64,000 bases of DNA. Source: Ascaphus truei (Eukaryota; Chordata; Amphibia; Anura; Ascaphidae). Of this stretch, positions 45,249-57,985 are shown piece after piece; position 1 is the stretch's first letter; the number at the start of each line of letters is the position of its first letter. The stretch is from assembly GCA_036426205.1 (NCBI GenBank), contig CM071573.1, positions 71,894,580-71,958,579 on the forward strand, read 5' to 3'. Made by a program: the position numbers and the translations under genes. The notes beneath the pieces were generated by a model that was given only the letters and a program-made list of their open reading frames with translations, was not told where the DNA came from and did no database searches.

Positions 45249-47655
45249 CTGTATCTAATTGACACATAATACATAATGGGATTGTGCAACATCAGAAAGG
45301 TGCTGCTGGAAGGGCTCAACCCCGTTCCCAGTCCAAACCCGTTCCCTGGAATTCATGGATTGTTTTGACCAAATGCGCCCCCCCCCCCTCCCCTACTATA
45401 TCAGTCTGCTGTTTGGGTGCTAAAAAAGCCGAGTGGATTCATTAAAATCCATCATTGAATACAATCCGGACAGATTTGTAAGAGTCCCAACTTCATATTA
45501 ATTCTGAAATTCTATGCCGGATTGGTAATAATCCACACTCCAGTTGTGTATGGGGAGAAAGAGAGCTTTCACTTGTGTGTTTCAGAAAACTTATGTTTTA
45601 TTTGATCTCACCTGGCCTCAGTAACTCATAGCCTTCAGTACATATTAATACTTGAAGTCCTTTTAAGGTTACAATCAACAAAACAGATACCCCTTCAAGG
45701 TATGCTAATAGTAGACAGTGATGGACTGCTAGCCACCAGCTGGTTTAGCCCACACTGCTAGAGCTGTGACTTAGAAAAGCAGTGGTTATGGGCCCTGGTC
45801 CTGTTGTGTCTGACACCCTTCCAGTAATTGGGTTGGTACCATAGACTTATCAACTCTATGTAGTTAGTATGTAAATTATTTTAGGAAGTGTGGGATGGGT
45901 CTCATTTAAATATACTTTGCATAGCCAATAGCTTATCTCCCAGTCAGGTAACACAGGTGTCTTCCTTTTCAGCAGAGGCATTTGTCCCTAATTTATTTGG
46001 AGGGGTGTTTGAGGGGATATATATATACAACTGGTGACGTTACTAAATTTGAAAGTCTCTCTATCAACATTAAAAAAAACAAAAAAACAATCCAGGTTGG
46101 CCTTTTTGAGATTGATCCACAGAATATAGGAACCAGAAGATCCCATTTTACAAAAGAATGTTACCCACCTCTTTGTGGAATACAATCATGAAAAGTCACA
46201 TATCTTTTAATTCCTGATTTTTATCATAATTAAAGTGATTATATACTGTAATTGTAATATGTTGGCCAGTGAAAGTTACAAGTAGCGTTATCACTTTTGC
46301 AAATGGAGTGATAGGAGGAGTTACAGAACGAGTTACCTAATGCATCTATAATGTATTGTATTCATTTTAGCATGTTTTGGTGTTATTTTTATTCTTATGT
46401 CATATGTCACTTAAAACATCAGGTCAGAGCTGCCTTTAACCTTGTCTGATATTGCAGACCCCAGAGTTCCCCCGTAGCTGAAATAAAACCTGAATTTTTT
46501 TGAAAGGTCATGTACTGTACCACAATACCTATTAATAAATACATTTAATACTAGTTATTACAATTTGTAACCCAATGTAGAAATAAGATTAATGACCATT
46601 TTGCAATGTATTGAAATTCCCTTAATGGCACAATTCAGTATTCTAATATTATCCTAAATTATATGAAGAAACTTTTATTACTGCACAATTTATATAATTA
46701 ATATAGGTCCATTGAATTTATTCACAATACATTATAACGGTTAAGAACACTAGTAGTCAAATATCTGCACAGTTAAGTGCTGAATACAATCCGAGTGTTT
46801 TAGTAAATGGTATGTCTTAAAGGTGATGATATTAGCAAAATGCCATTAATTGACTTTGACATTTCAAATGTAGTACCCAGGTTAAGTCAGTAAGGGATAC
46901 CTAATATTTCTATATTTATGACATTGAATTGCTCAAGTACTTTGCAAGCCCTCCCAAGCACGTCGTGGTTTCAAAGAAGCAAATTGCCATGAAGTTATCG
47001 CTGGTGAATTTACTGTACCAAGAAAAGTCTGAAGTAGCAGCAAATTAAATGACTTCAACTACAGGAATCTGGTGAAAAATAGCACGCGCCTCGAATCACA
47101 AAAACCTGCTATAATGTCTCGAACCGTACTTCATATTTCTACTGGGTAAGTAAGATATTGCATTCTTTTATGTGAGGCAAGTTGAATGTATCCTGCTCAC
47201 TGACATATCGAATGGATGCTTCTTGTGACTCAGCACATGGAAGAGGTGTAGCTTTTTGACACACGTTTGAGCAAATGCGCTGATCATTATTAAATTGTAC
47301 TGAGCACTGTTAGGGTGCAAACAAATTCTCCAGGCCAGCCAATAGCTTTCAAGGCACCCAGGACTAGAGTCTTCTCCTGGTTCCAAGGTTATTTAGCCGT
47401 GGGGTTGCTGAATGGGGACTGTAGGGTGGAGGGGGTGCTGGCAGCCTATTCAGCAGAGAGACAGAGAGTTCCGACAGCTTGTATAGCATAAGGAAAGATT
47501 GTGCCGGCATTGCATTTGCATCTTAAGAGTGATGCATTTAAAGTGATCATTTTAAGTGACAATATATAGTTAGACTATAGTTTATATATATACTTTTCTT
47601 CATGCAAGACCTATAAACTCAGCTGATATGACATGGATCTAATTGCATTCTCTCC
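45248..47655. other. Unassigned, with an AATCCG repeat fragment
   Basis: 45380-45560 has AATCCATCATTGAATACAAT and GGATTGGTAATAATCC and resembles the AATCCG family. The remainder is AT-rich with short frames only and no recognisable gene. Confidence 0.4.
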
Positions 47656-47660
47656 ACAGG

Positions 47661-47796
47661 TATGTCCCTGATCTGCAAGTCCTGTTTTAAAAGAATGTCC
47701 CACCCGGCTTGTACTATTGATCTATTGGTATGTCCCTGATCTGCAAGTCCTGTTTTAAAAGAATTACCCACCCGGCTTGTACTATTGATCTATTTG
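47661..47796. repeat. 68-bp tandem duplication upstream of the LINE
   Basis: Two direct copies, starting TATGTCCCTGATCTGCAAG, at 47661 and 47729. They differ at a few bases. They end about 330 bp before the first in-frame ATG of the LINE ORF and could be part of its 5' region, as tandem promoter units occur in some LINEs. That link is an inference. Confidence 0.85.
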
Positions 47797-48003
47797 TATG
47801 TTTGAATATTAAATGGTGTTTCCCCCCCCCCCTTAACTCAAGGCAACAAACGGTGAGCTTATATGACCACCCTATGATCCCATGCTTGTTTACCTGCATA
47901 TTTTAACCCCCCACCCCTTTACAACTTATTTCACTGCAGCCTCTCCCAAAACTAACTGCACAAAAATACCTCCCACACCTATTCATTCCACTGAAACCCT
48001 GAA
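47797..48003 (+). other. Likely LINE 5' leader
   Basis: C-rich segment (AACCCCCCACCCCTTTAC) running into the LINE frame. Where the element starts cannot be fixed without other copies. Confidence 0.4.
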
Positions 48004-49925
48004 TTGACTCCAGCATTGCAATGCAGCAACACATCTGACAAGGAACAGGCACATCCCTGCTGTTTAGTCTGCACACACTCACTTTGCTCACAACAGCTCC
48101 ATGCAGCACTGCCTACCTCTGGCATAATGAACCTGCTATGTATCTTAACTTTTTTCTTTCTCCTGGCCTTGTGGAGATGTTACTCCCTCTATACACTACA
48201 AACTCCTCCCTCCTGGCCCACACCCAACATCACCATACACCCTGGACTACTCAAAAGCCTTGCACTATCTACTGAATGTTGGTGGAGAACTCTAGAAACC
48301 AGCACACCAACCACTGCTCCCTCAAATGGCAAACACCACAAATTTACGACTTGCAAACAGCTACCCAAATTTCTACTCTTACTATTACTCTCTTTAGCAG
48401 GTGATATTGAACCTAACCCAGGTCCTCCCATTTCAGCTCTGTCCCATGCCCCTGAGAATTCCAACTTTAAATTCCAAAAAGGGCTATCTGTCGGCCATAT
48501 AAATATCCGGAGCCTGCTGCCCAAACTGGATGAACTAAGGGCATGGTGCCTTATCCATAAACCCAAAGCCATCGTTCTTACAGAAACATGGCTAACCCCT
48601 AAAACCCCTGATGCAAATATCGCCATTCAGGGATACTCCATTTCTAGGAGAGATAAGTCAAAGAGAGGAGGAGGGGTGTTATTTTATATTGCAGACACCT
48701 TACAATTTACACTGTTAAATTGGCCCCCAAGCCCACCCTCTTTTGAAATTCTAGTTGACAAAATCTGCCTCCCCTTTTCTAAGCCCATCTTGATTGCTGG
48801 CATCTACCGCTTCCCTAAAGCCCCTCTACAATCCCTGACTGATATCACCCAGTTTCTGGGCTCCATTTCCTCTCTGAACGAGAAGAGTGAGCTGCTAGTT
48901 CTTGGGGATTTCAACTTCAATTGGCTTGACCCTAAAAACCACAAAATCCAGATACAACTCAAGTCACTTAACCTATCACAACTCATTTCCCAACCCACAC
49001 GGACAAACCTGAAATCGCACAACCATTCCTTGCTAGACTGGATTCTTTCCTCAAACCCCAGCAGAATCCAATCCTCTGGCATCCTTCCTGATATTTTCAG
49101 TGACCATGCAATAGTGTACTGTGTAAGGAAAATTAAACCGCCCCATTCAAGCCCTAATGTTCTCCTCACTAGAACATTTAAAAACTTTAACCCACAACAG
49201 TTTCTGGATGACCTTACCAACTGCCCATGGCACAGAATCGATTTAATTCCCGACCCCGATTCTGCGCTCGACTATTTCCAATCCGAGTTCTTAAAACTCT
49301 GCGATACCCATGCTCCACTATGCAAAATAAGGGTACGGGGGCCCACCTTCCATGGGTTACAACTGACCTTGTAGCACTCTACCAGTTCAGGGATAGCTTG
49401 TGGAAAAGCTACAAAGTAACTGGCACTGCCAAGGATCTCAATCACTACAGATGCCTGCGGAACATGTGCACAAGGCAAACAAGGCACGCAAAAGCACAAT
49501 ATTACTCTGACAATCTCCACCAAAATACATCAAACCCAGCTACAGTAACTTCTGGAAGGTTATCAACAATATATTCTAGCCTCCTAACCATTAACAACCA
49601 AGTAATATCACTAAGGGGGATATTACTCTGACAAACCCCACTGACATTGCAAATGCATTCAATGATAAACTTTGTGGGGTGTGCCACTAACTTATTAGAG
49701 AAACGCAGCCCAAACCACAAACCTGAATCTCATCCTGGGAGTACCCACATAGCCCCACCCCCTCCCAACACTGCCCACAATTTTCAATTTGGGCCAGTAT
49801 CTGAAGAGGATATTACACAAGCGCTCCTCAAATTAAAACTAAGCAGCCAATGTGGACCTGACTTACTACAATCTAGGTTCCTACGACTTGGTGCCCCAGC
49901 CATTGCCAAACCAATTTCTGAATGC
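48004..49925 (+). pseudogene. L2/CR1-like LINE ORF: 2A, endonuclease, start of RT
   Basis: The open frame runs to 49374. Its first in-frame ATG is at 48127, just before a hydrophobic stretch (MNLLCILTFFFLLALW). Counting codons from 48004, a second hydrophobic run (121-133) leads into a 2A motif (134-141). An APE-type endonuclease follows with HINIRS (N167), TETW (E194), GIYR (Y268), GDFN (D302/N304) and SDH (366-368). A frameshift near 49340 moves the reading to HLPWVTTDLVALY, another lies near 49545, and SEEDITQALLKLKLSSQCGPD opens the reverse transcriptase. The match stops near 49925, so most of the RT and the 3' end are missing. The clade is inferred. Confidence 0.85.
48403..48426 (+). other. 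2A ribosome-skipping motif
   Basis: Encodes D-I-E-P-N-P-G-P, an exact match to the D(V/I)ExNPGP signature, preceded by a Leu-rich segment and Gly. 2A motifs cause the ribosome to skip the Gly-Pro bond. They are known near the N-terminus of several APE-type non-LTR retrotransposons. Here it would separate the hydrophobic leader from the endonuclease-RT protein. Confidence 0.85.
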
Positions 49926-50264
49926 CTCTCTTGGGACGGAGGTCCTGTACTACAGGGTCTATTGATTAAACTCAGATTTTGCCAATGCAAAATATCCTAA
50001 AATGGAAAGCAAGCTGATATTTGTGGGCCCATTTACTTATATACCCCAAATAGATAAACCTTTATTGCCCATGGTGGGAGGAACAATACCTAACATGGTG
50101 TCAGGAAAGAAAGTGATACCTAGGACATATGCATAGAAAAATATGTTAAAATATTCCAATTCTTTATTTGTATATTTCCTAGATATCACTCTCTCTATTA
50201 AACAATGAATATGGGGAGGCAAGCACACCATACATTATACAAGATGTTACCTCTGATAAATACT
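49926..50264. other. Unassigned, follows LINE breakpoint
   Basis: No LINE motifs continue here. The sequence is AT-rich and not recognised. Confidence 0.35.
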
Positions 50265-50480
50265 GTTGTTGTATCAAAGGAAGGTGGAGTAAAGATACTG
50301 ACTGGCACTGAGTTTGGAGCAGCAGAACCTGGTTCAATTCCCATTGATGGCTCCTTGTTACCTTGGGCAAGTCACTTTATCTGTGCCTCAGACATCAAAA
50401 ACAGGGACTGTGTCTGCAAAATGTCTATAAATTGCTACGTAAAACTAGCAGCGCTATAGAAGAACAAACTATTATTATAA
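50265..50480 (+). mobile_element. MIR-like SINE, degraded
   Basis: B-box CCTGGTTCAATTCCC, core TTGGGCAAGTCACTTTATC with TGTGCCTCAG, and tail GGGACTGTGTCTGCAAAATG to AGCGCTATAG. The tail is shortened relative to other copies. Confidence 0.7.
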
Positions 50481-51150
50481 AGGAATGTTTAATACTGTGA
50501 CTTTAGTGAGGAGGATTCTAAGTGCCCCAGATGATTCCCAACTGTGGCATCCAGAAATCCCCAAGGCAATGTGAGATTAGCTACATCTGTTTGTGTATAG
50601 CAAGATATGGAGGAGTGGCCCAGAGGTATCTGGAGGGCTCTCTTTAACAATCTGCTCCCTACAACTCTCCTGTTGGGTGAGCTTCAGGGCTTACATTCCT
50701 GCCCAGCAAGATATCAAACATTACATGTACATAAATCATAATTTTCTTTGTTAATAAAAAAAAAAAGAAATTGATGTGATTAATCATGTAGTATGCCACA
50801 GGGCAAACTGTCAGATCTGTGGTGCTAATAATTAACATCCTGCATACAAGATACCCGAATTTCCCTTTCCACCCATACCATGTGAAGAAAACCCAAGCCG
50901 TTAAATGCGGCATTGTCATGGAGTAGCATTCTATAAATACAAGAACCTTCGTGTTCCGTATTACTGTATTTTAGATCACAGATTAGATTGTAAGATTTTT
51001 GGAGTGTGTATTAATATTTAATAGTGAGATATTCCCCTAACTCCTCAGTTGGCTAATAAAATGGTGATGTTATCTTTTAGAGTACAAGGCTATTTCCTGG
51101 TATATTACATTCTCTTTCAATGTGCTAGTGACAGGTTACATTACAGTCCA
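50481..51150. other. Unassigned AT-rich sequence
   Basis: Nothing recognised. Confidence 0.35.
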
Positions 51151-51345
51151 AGTGAGGGTGCACTCACGGTATAAATTGTAGATGCCACAGGTGCTCAACG
51201 AACATACTCCTGCGTACTGACAGGACCACAAGAAGTGAAGAAGTAGTTGCACTCTAGTGGTCTTCAAAGGTAGAACATTTATTGTAACAAGATCAACATT
51301 TCGGTTCGCTGGCAAACCTTTGACAATGAGGAGTTAAGTGAATAT
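51150..51345 (-). mobile_element. Retroelement-like fragment with hammerhead relic
   Basis: The minus strand at 51291-51330 reads TTGTCAA, a GGTTTGCCAGCGAACC stem-loop and GAAATGTTGATC. Next to it is an AATAAATGTT segment. The same arrangement occurs at 54785-54862, which points to one dispersed family. The first ribozyme box is decayed. Confidence 0.45.
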
Positions 51346-51384
51346 CTCACTGTTGTATATTAATACACAACCCGAAACTGATGA

Positions 51385-51455
51385 CTAAGTCATCTGTGCT
51401 GAAGCAGGGATGTCCCGAAAAGCTGGTCTGTTGGTGGCTCTTGAGGATTGGAGTT
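51385..51455. mobile_element. hAT MITE end fragment
   Basis: CTGTGCTGAAGCAGGGATG and GGTCTGTTGGTGGCTCTTG match the right half of the GTGGCCAACT family. Confidence 0.6.
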
Positions 51456-53320
51456 GCCCCTATCCTTCATCAATATAGCAAGCACAATGACAGTGACAGC
51501 TTTTGCACGGCATGCCTTCTCTCCACCATATTCCTATGGGAGCTGTCCAGGCTGAAAGTTTACATACCCAAGTATTCCCATCCTGACTGAAAGAAACTGT
51601 GCAATGTTTGTAGTGACATCTTTCTCTGAGATATGACAAACTTGGTACTTGGTATTAATACTCACAGTAGCAACATATATTTCTCTAAGAGAATCCTCTT
51701 TTTGACCCTTGGTCTTTTTTTCCTCTTCTATTCCCAGCTGGATTTAGTACAGCCAGCAAATAATGGGAAGTTTGTGTTTTGTGTTCTCAGTTACAATTTG
51801 TAATGAATTATAGCTTCAAATACAAGTTTACAAACAAATATATGCAACAGGTAATTTGTCAGCAAGGACGTTCTTGGTTTGCCACAAAAAAAAAAACACT
51901 GCTTGCTAGAAGGTGTGATAAATATTGCCCTTACTAAAAACTAGAATTGACCCCACCTGCTGCGTCTGCGTGGATTGGCTGCTGTTTTACAGAGCTATGC
52001 ATTACTGCAGGGAAGTGAAATGGATTCACATAGTAACAGTACTATCTGATTGGCCTCATTGATATAGAGGGTTAAGTATGAATTGCTTGAAGGTTTCTGG
52101 TCACACAAGTTTACATCAATCACACCGGACAGGGATTTGTGACTAAAAAAGTAACAAATGAATTTAGAGTCAGAATGTCATACATCTCATTACAAAGTAA
52201 TTGACACTTAAAGATGCATGTTCAAAAATGCTTTCTAAGCATCAAATGGGTGTTTAAATGCCTTGAAAATAGCCACCTCAGGCACGACAAAATGTACCTA
52301 TTTTAAACTACTTAATGAAAGCGTAACCATGATTCCTTACTGCACATATTTGTAACTTTGTGTGATTAGAGGTTTCTATTCATATATGCTTTTTATATAT
52401 TCTATTGTTGTTGAAACAAAAGTAACCAACTCCCATTGTTAATAAGATAATTGTGAGCTAACATATGGACTAATTTTACTCACAGTATTAAGTAGCACAG
52501 TTAAGATTACGTTTAATACTTTAATAAATACATTGTAAATCAGATCTTATATATTTAATATATGCAAATTATTGATGCAATGATTTGTATAAGCGTAAGA
52601 AAACGCCCCGGGTAACGCTGATAAAATAGGTACAGTGAAACTGTGAATTATTGCTGGGCAGCGCTTAGAATGAACAAAGTCTAGGCATTTGTCCAAGCAA
52701 CATCATCTGTGAAAGATGCACATTTCACAATAAATGGCACTTTGTTTTCAGGATAAAGGTTACATATCTATAGCCAGACTAGAATATGATATCATTCACT
52801 AAGCACTGCTGGTGCTGATAATGTGCAAACAAAACCAGAAGTGTCCTGTGTTATTGTTTATACCACCCCCTATGGTCAAGGCCAGGAGCTGGACAATGAC
52901 TAAACATGTTCTTAGCAATTACATCTGGTTAGACAAGGAAAGTAATAGCAGGGATAACACACAGTTATTATTCATGGCATTTAATGTCATGAAGAAAAAT
53001 AGCTTGGGCATTCTCAGCTGGCCACATACAGACAAGGTCCCTACAAGGAGATTGACGATGTTATAAAAATGTTTAATGCAAACAAAAAGTTAAATAATGT
53101 CATTTAATTCAATGGGTAGGGATTTGTATTTTGTCCCTTGGTACTGGGAAAAGAGATACTGCTCTGTGTAGGAGTATATTTTTGCAGAAAGTTCAATCAG
53201 CTCTTTTTAAATAGATAACATTGAAATGAAATAGAAGGCCCTGTGTTTAATGCTGCGTGCAATGCAAACACAAGGCTGACCAATGTCTCCAGATTGTAAT
53301 TAAGGAGGTAAAACAAATTA
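51456..53320. other. Unassigned AT-rich sequence
   Basis: One of the longest repeat-poor stretches in the window. No coding domain, RNA gene or element end was recognised. Confidence 0.35.
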
Positions 53321-53324
53321 CAAG

Positions 53325-53690
53325 TGCTGGGCGAATGTGTCAAACTTCGGCCCGCAAACTTTCAGATTAACTTTTCTATTTTATCGCAAACACGCAAACG
53401 TTTGACTTAAAGTCGCTATTCAAAAAACATGCAATTCCGTCGTCTCTATTGTGCCGTTTTTTCACTGCATGGTTTGTTTTTATATTATATTTTGAGTTTG
53501 CCGCAGTGACAGTTTAAAAAAGTTACATTCACTTCAATTTTGCTTAGCTGAATTTTCGCATAATCGAATACAAATATATATATATAGGCCACATTTTTAT
53601 TGAACTAAGTTCAATTCACACACACAAAAAAAATCCCATTTGTGCAGAAACTGCAAATTTGAACTTCGGTGAAAAAGTCACACATCCCTA
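53325..53690. mobile_element. Degraded MITE with GGGCGAATGTG-type end
   Basis: Starts GTGCTGGGCGAATGTGTC and ends GTCACACATCCCTAC, which are imperfect inverted complements. The interior has GCAAACACGCAAACGTTTG. Duplication not clear. Confidence 0.45.
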
Positions 53691-54344
53691 CAAATTACTT
53701 CTGGAAAACTTTACTTCTGGAAAACTGCAGTGATTTTAATGTCACAGTGGTTTGGACAGAGTTATCATAACATTTCTTTGTTTAAGAAAACTCCCAAACT
53801 CCTAAATGACTGCCATATGTAAGAGGCATCAATATATCTCTGCTGAAGGTTTTAAAATGTACTGAAGAAAATATTTTTAACTGTGGCACAAGTGGCAATA
53901 TACAGATGTAGCCAACGTTATTGCAATCCATGGCACGCTCCTGCCAGGTGAATTAGTGTGACATCCCCGCCTGTTCTTATGCGTGGGTAGTTCAAATCAA
54001 TGGCTGCTTCTTCCACTGGTGCGTTGTGTATGTCCCTTTGCCGGGCCCCACAACTTGCAATGTTTGCTACATCTGTAATACTGCCCTTTATCTTTCATCA
54101 TTGTCTAAGGCACTTATTTTAAATCTGACTATCTCTTTACATCTTCCACCACAACTGTTTATTGTAAACTCTCTGGGTGAGACATTCTCCCCCCCCCCCC
54201 CAAAAAAAAAATGTTTGCTTCTATGGCGGTATCTTCTTTCCCTAAAATGCATCAGTTTTTACCTGTACTTTACATATTGCATCCTTTCTGGATAAATAAT
54301 GGTGCTGCATAAGAGGGAAACCCACCCAAATTCATGAAGGTTCT
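53691..54344. other. Unassigned AT-rich sequence
   Basis: A C(n)A(n) run lies at about 54190-54210. Nothing else recognised. Confidence 0.35.
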
Positions 54345-54485
54345 GTTTAAAAATGTGCATGTCATTACCCAGAATCCCTGGCTGCAGTGGAAGCACTGTT
54401 TGCTAAGCGATAATGGGGAAAGACAGGGTTGCAGACCTGTCAGAGAACTGCAAATGTACCCACAAGTCTACAGTGGAGGATTTTT
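54345..54485 (-). repeat. Octamer-family fragment
   Basis: GTCATTACCCAGAATCCC and GGTTGCAGACCTGTCAGAG match the right arm of the 16974-17359 palindrome. The octamer has decayed to ATGTGCATG. Confidence 0.65.
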
Positions 54486-54779
54486 GTCATTTTTTTTTTT
54501 ACCCACCATAACTTTTTAACATCTGGTTAAAAATTAGGAATGTTTTTGAGATCTGAAATTCAGGTTTCACTTCAATCAACATGTGGCATGTAACTGTGTG
54601 ACCTTCTGCCGTCTATTTGAATTAGTACAGAATGTAAAAAACCTAAACTTCACACATTCAAATGATAGCAAGGTTGTCATAGCCTGTCATCCGTTAAAAT
54701 AAGATGAACAGAGGAGTCATTGTTGTTAAATGACCTTGAAGATGTACAATGCTATGTAAATGGCAATAAAAAATATATC

Positions 54780-54862
54780 CAGGCACTCCAGTGTTCTTGA
54801 AGAAAAATGTGTTTATTAGAACAGGATCGATGTTTCTGTCCAACCTTGGACATTTCTCAAGA
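54780..54862 (-). mobile_element. Retroelement-like fragment with hammerhead relic
   Basis: The minus strand at 54824-54862 reads TTGAGAAA, a perfect stem TGTCC/GGACA and GAAACATCGATC. Both the conserved C and G of the first box are altered. The neighbouring AATAAACAC segment parallels the copy at 51150-51345. Confidence 0.45.
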
Positions 54863-56071
54863 TGTATAGATGCTATGTAAAAACAGAATTATTATTTTTC
54901 TTATTTTTATTCCACTCATATGTAACAATTATGAGGTGCACAGCCTTGCACATATCATATACTGGTTTGGTTTGGCAATGGAGGGAGGGAGAGAGAGCAA
55001 TATAAATTGCGTTACCCTTTGCATGACCACTTTATTTCCTTGTGCCTCCGCCACCAATATTTAGCTTGTAAGCTTTTTGGACAATGTATTAATTCTACCT
55101 AAAAATGATATGTACACTATGTTGTATATTTCAGTCTCCTATAAGGAAAAATTAGTATTCGTTGTATCATTAGCTTGAAACAATGAATCTATATGTCCAC
55201 CATTTATATAATTATTGAGTATTGTTCGGCTATAATCAATACATATAATCCATAATAATCAAAGTTTTGCATGTTTATACAAGGTTATTGACTGGAATGA
55301 GTGATTTATGAACCTGTTATCCAAACCAGTATTATCCGACTATTTCACTTGTGTAGAATACAGATGCATAACAAACCATAAGTAATCCATTTTACTGATT
55401 GAATACAACCTACTGTAGTTGTTGTTGGTAATGGATTTTCAAAACACAAAGGAAATATGTATTTTCATTAGTGTAAAACAAGATTATTTCAGGTGCATTT
55501 GAAATGTAGTTAATTCACAGAATTGTATTGCCCACGAAAATCTAAGCAGCAGGCAATAAATACAATGTGCCCAGTTATATCAAAGTCCTACAGAGTTGCT
55601 CAGTCAGTGGAACTGATTTGCAATTTTCACATATTTGCATAAACCGCTGGCCTGACTCTCTACAGACCATTGCACACTTCTGAATTGCTAGTATCAGCTG
55701 CAAAAAAAAAGAAATAAAATAAACTATTGCTACAATGAAAACCATATCACCCCAAAGCCATACATAGAAAATCATCTCGAGAAATAATCTGGCAATGTGT
55801 TTATTTTCTAGAAACAGACTGTTCTCACGGCCACGCTGAGGACGTGCATTTTACACACACAGTAATGCCAGTCTGGATTATACTTCGGTCTGTGCTGTGA
55901 CACTGGCAAAAGTGTGTAGGGCAAAATATTTAAGGGTGAAGTACAATAGTAAAAATACAAATAATTATTTTGCACATGTTGGTTTTATGGAACAAGAAAC
56001 ACGTGCAAACAAAACCAATACTGGTGAATCAAAAAACATGGCAAATATATAGTGAATAAAAAGTAAGAGAC
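54863..56071. other. Unassigned AT-rich sequence
   Basis: About 55025-55130 has a decayed SINE-like core and TAGCTTGTAAGCTTTTTGG tail. Nothing else recognised. Confidence 0.35.
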
Positions 56072-56369
56072 TTAGGGGGCTATGCACTAAGCTCCATGCT
56101 TTTGCGTCTGTTTGAAATAAAAAATCACGTCCGATACAAAGTGAAGCCGGAGACGCGATTCACTAAGGCCTTGAGGCCATTTTCTCCCGGCCGGGCCAAA
56201 AACTGGCTTATCGTACGTGCAAGCTTTTCCCCCTGCTAGTGTTCTTAAACTTCACGTACGCTAGCTGCTAGAAAAAAAAGCTGCATGTAACATTTGCATG
56301 GAGATTTGCCATCTCCATGCAAGGCTGTTACAGGCGATTGTACACTAAATAAATACATTTGAATAATAG

Positions 56370-56640
56370 TGTACATGAACAAGGGGTCTCCGGAGCTGAA
56401 TAGCATTGGTTTCAGGTCCGAGGAACCCCTACTTCAGGAGATACAGGCCCCGTTATGGAGTGCCGGTATCCCCTACAGAATTTCAATGTCCCGGTCACGA
56501 GACGCGGATGCTTGAAAGTGCAGGGGATACCGGCACCCCATAACGGGGCCTGTATCTCCTGAAGTAGGGGGTCCTCGGACCTGAAACCAATGCGGTTCAG
56601 CTCTGGAGACCCCCTGCACATCTACACTATGAAACACATG
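56370..56640. mobile_element. TTAA-family module inside giant palindrome
   Basis: AACAAGGGGTCTCCGGAGC and GCTCTGGAGACCCCCTGC, with GATACCGGCACCCC and its complement in between, form a small fold-back. It belongs to the same family as copies 1-5. It appears only in the left part, so it either inserted later or was lost from the right part. Confidence 0.6.
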
Positions 56641-57639
56641 TATATTAAAAAAAGATTTAACAAACATCAATACACGACCCCCCCCCCCTCAGCCCTAACA
56701 CATACAGTACAATAATGTGCAAAATTACTATTATCCAGATATGGATAATAGATTATTTGCCCATTATTAAACACTGCATTAGCATACCTAAATAAAGTCA
56801 ATAAAAACAGTAGCCAGCTAAGCCAATGAATACAAGCAGTAACAACATCAACAATGAATTAATTAAACCATTATCCAATGAAACCAATTAATTCTAAAAC
56901 CAACTCAAAATGAATAGTAACACTAACCAATCAAACCAATGAATTACTACAACATTAATGAATGTAAACATTAAAAGACAAAGAAATTCAAACATTATCT
57001 GAAATAACCATAAAACGCATTCGCTAACATAATACAACATTAACTACAAACGAACAACAATCGCAAACATTTTATTACCATTAAGCAGGAAAAAAACAAA
57101 CAATCACATCCACATAAGAAATTGAAATTAAAAAAACCAATAGCAATACCAAGCCACAAATGCCCCCCAAATATTGTCATAATAATGTATTAATCTGTAC
57201 CCTAAAGTGGTACAGATTAATATATTATCAGTCAATGTGCCTCCCCCAAAAAATCAAAAAACACATCCAATGAAGAAACCTGTAAAAAGAGACATTTACA
57301 AACATTCAATATATTACTTACCATTAGAAGCGGTGGCCCTCCGACTCCCGGGGTAACAGGAAGCTCACGTACCTTGAAGGCCTTCAACAGCATCCGATGC
57401 CATCCGCCATGAAGATCCGGTCAGGTACCCAAATCTTCTTTTTTCTTTCTTTAATCACCTTCTTCTATCTTCATCGGTCACCATTTCTTGATCTTCTTTA
57501 TCTTCTATCTTCATCTGTCAATCCAAAAAAACCCCATGGTAAATCCCAACCGATGTTGTCTCGTCGTCTTCTTGGGCTCAAATGAGGCGTCACGGCCTGA
57601 AATAGGGCTTGTGATGTCACATATAGCCTCAAAAGGGTT

Positions 57640-57985
57640 AACAGCAACCTGATTGGCTGTTCAAACCATGTTCCGGCTTTATTTTTTTTACATGACGTCA
57701 CTTAAAGGGAATGATGCCAGCCAATCAGAATGGCTGTGCTTCATTTGCCTTTAAGATGACTTTACTAAATCCAAGATGGCCGGCGTCACATGGTATTTCA
57801 GCCAATCAGAGTGTGGAATTGGTTCCCATGAACTGATTGGCTGAAATACCATGTGACGGCTTCGTCACGTCATCTTAAAGGCAAATGAAGCACAGCCATT
57901 CTGATTGGCTGGCATCATTCCCTTTAAGTGACGTTATGTAAAAAATTTTTTTTAAGTTTGAACATGGTTTGAATAGCCAATCAGC
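57640..57985. promoter_or_regulatory. CCAAT-rich centre of the giant palindrome
   Basis: Six CCAATCA or TGATTGG sites (57652, 57720, 57803, 57834, 57902 and 57977) lie symmetrically around the centre, with a TGACGTCACTT segment at 57696. CCAATCA is the NF-Y core and TGACGTCA the CREB/ATF core. This looks like a bidirectional promoter, but it may simply be element sequence; no transcript is evident. Confidence 0.4.
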
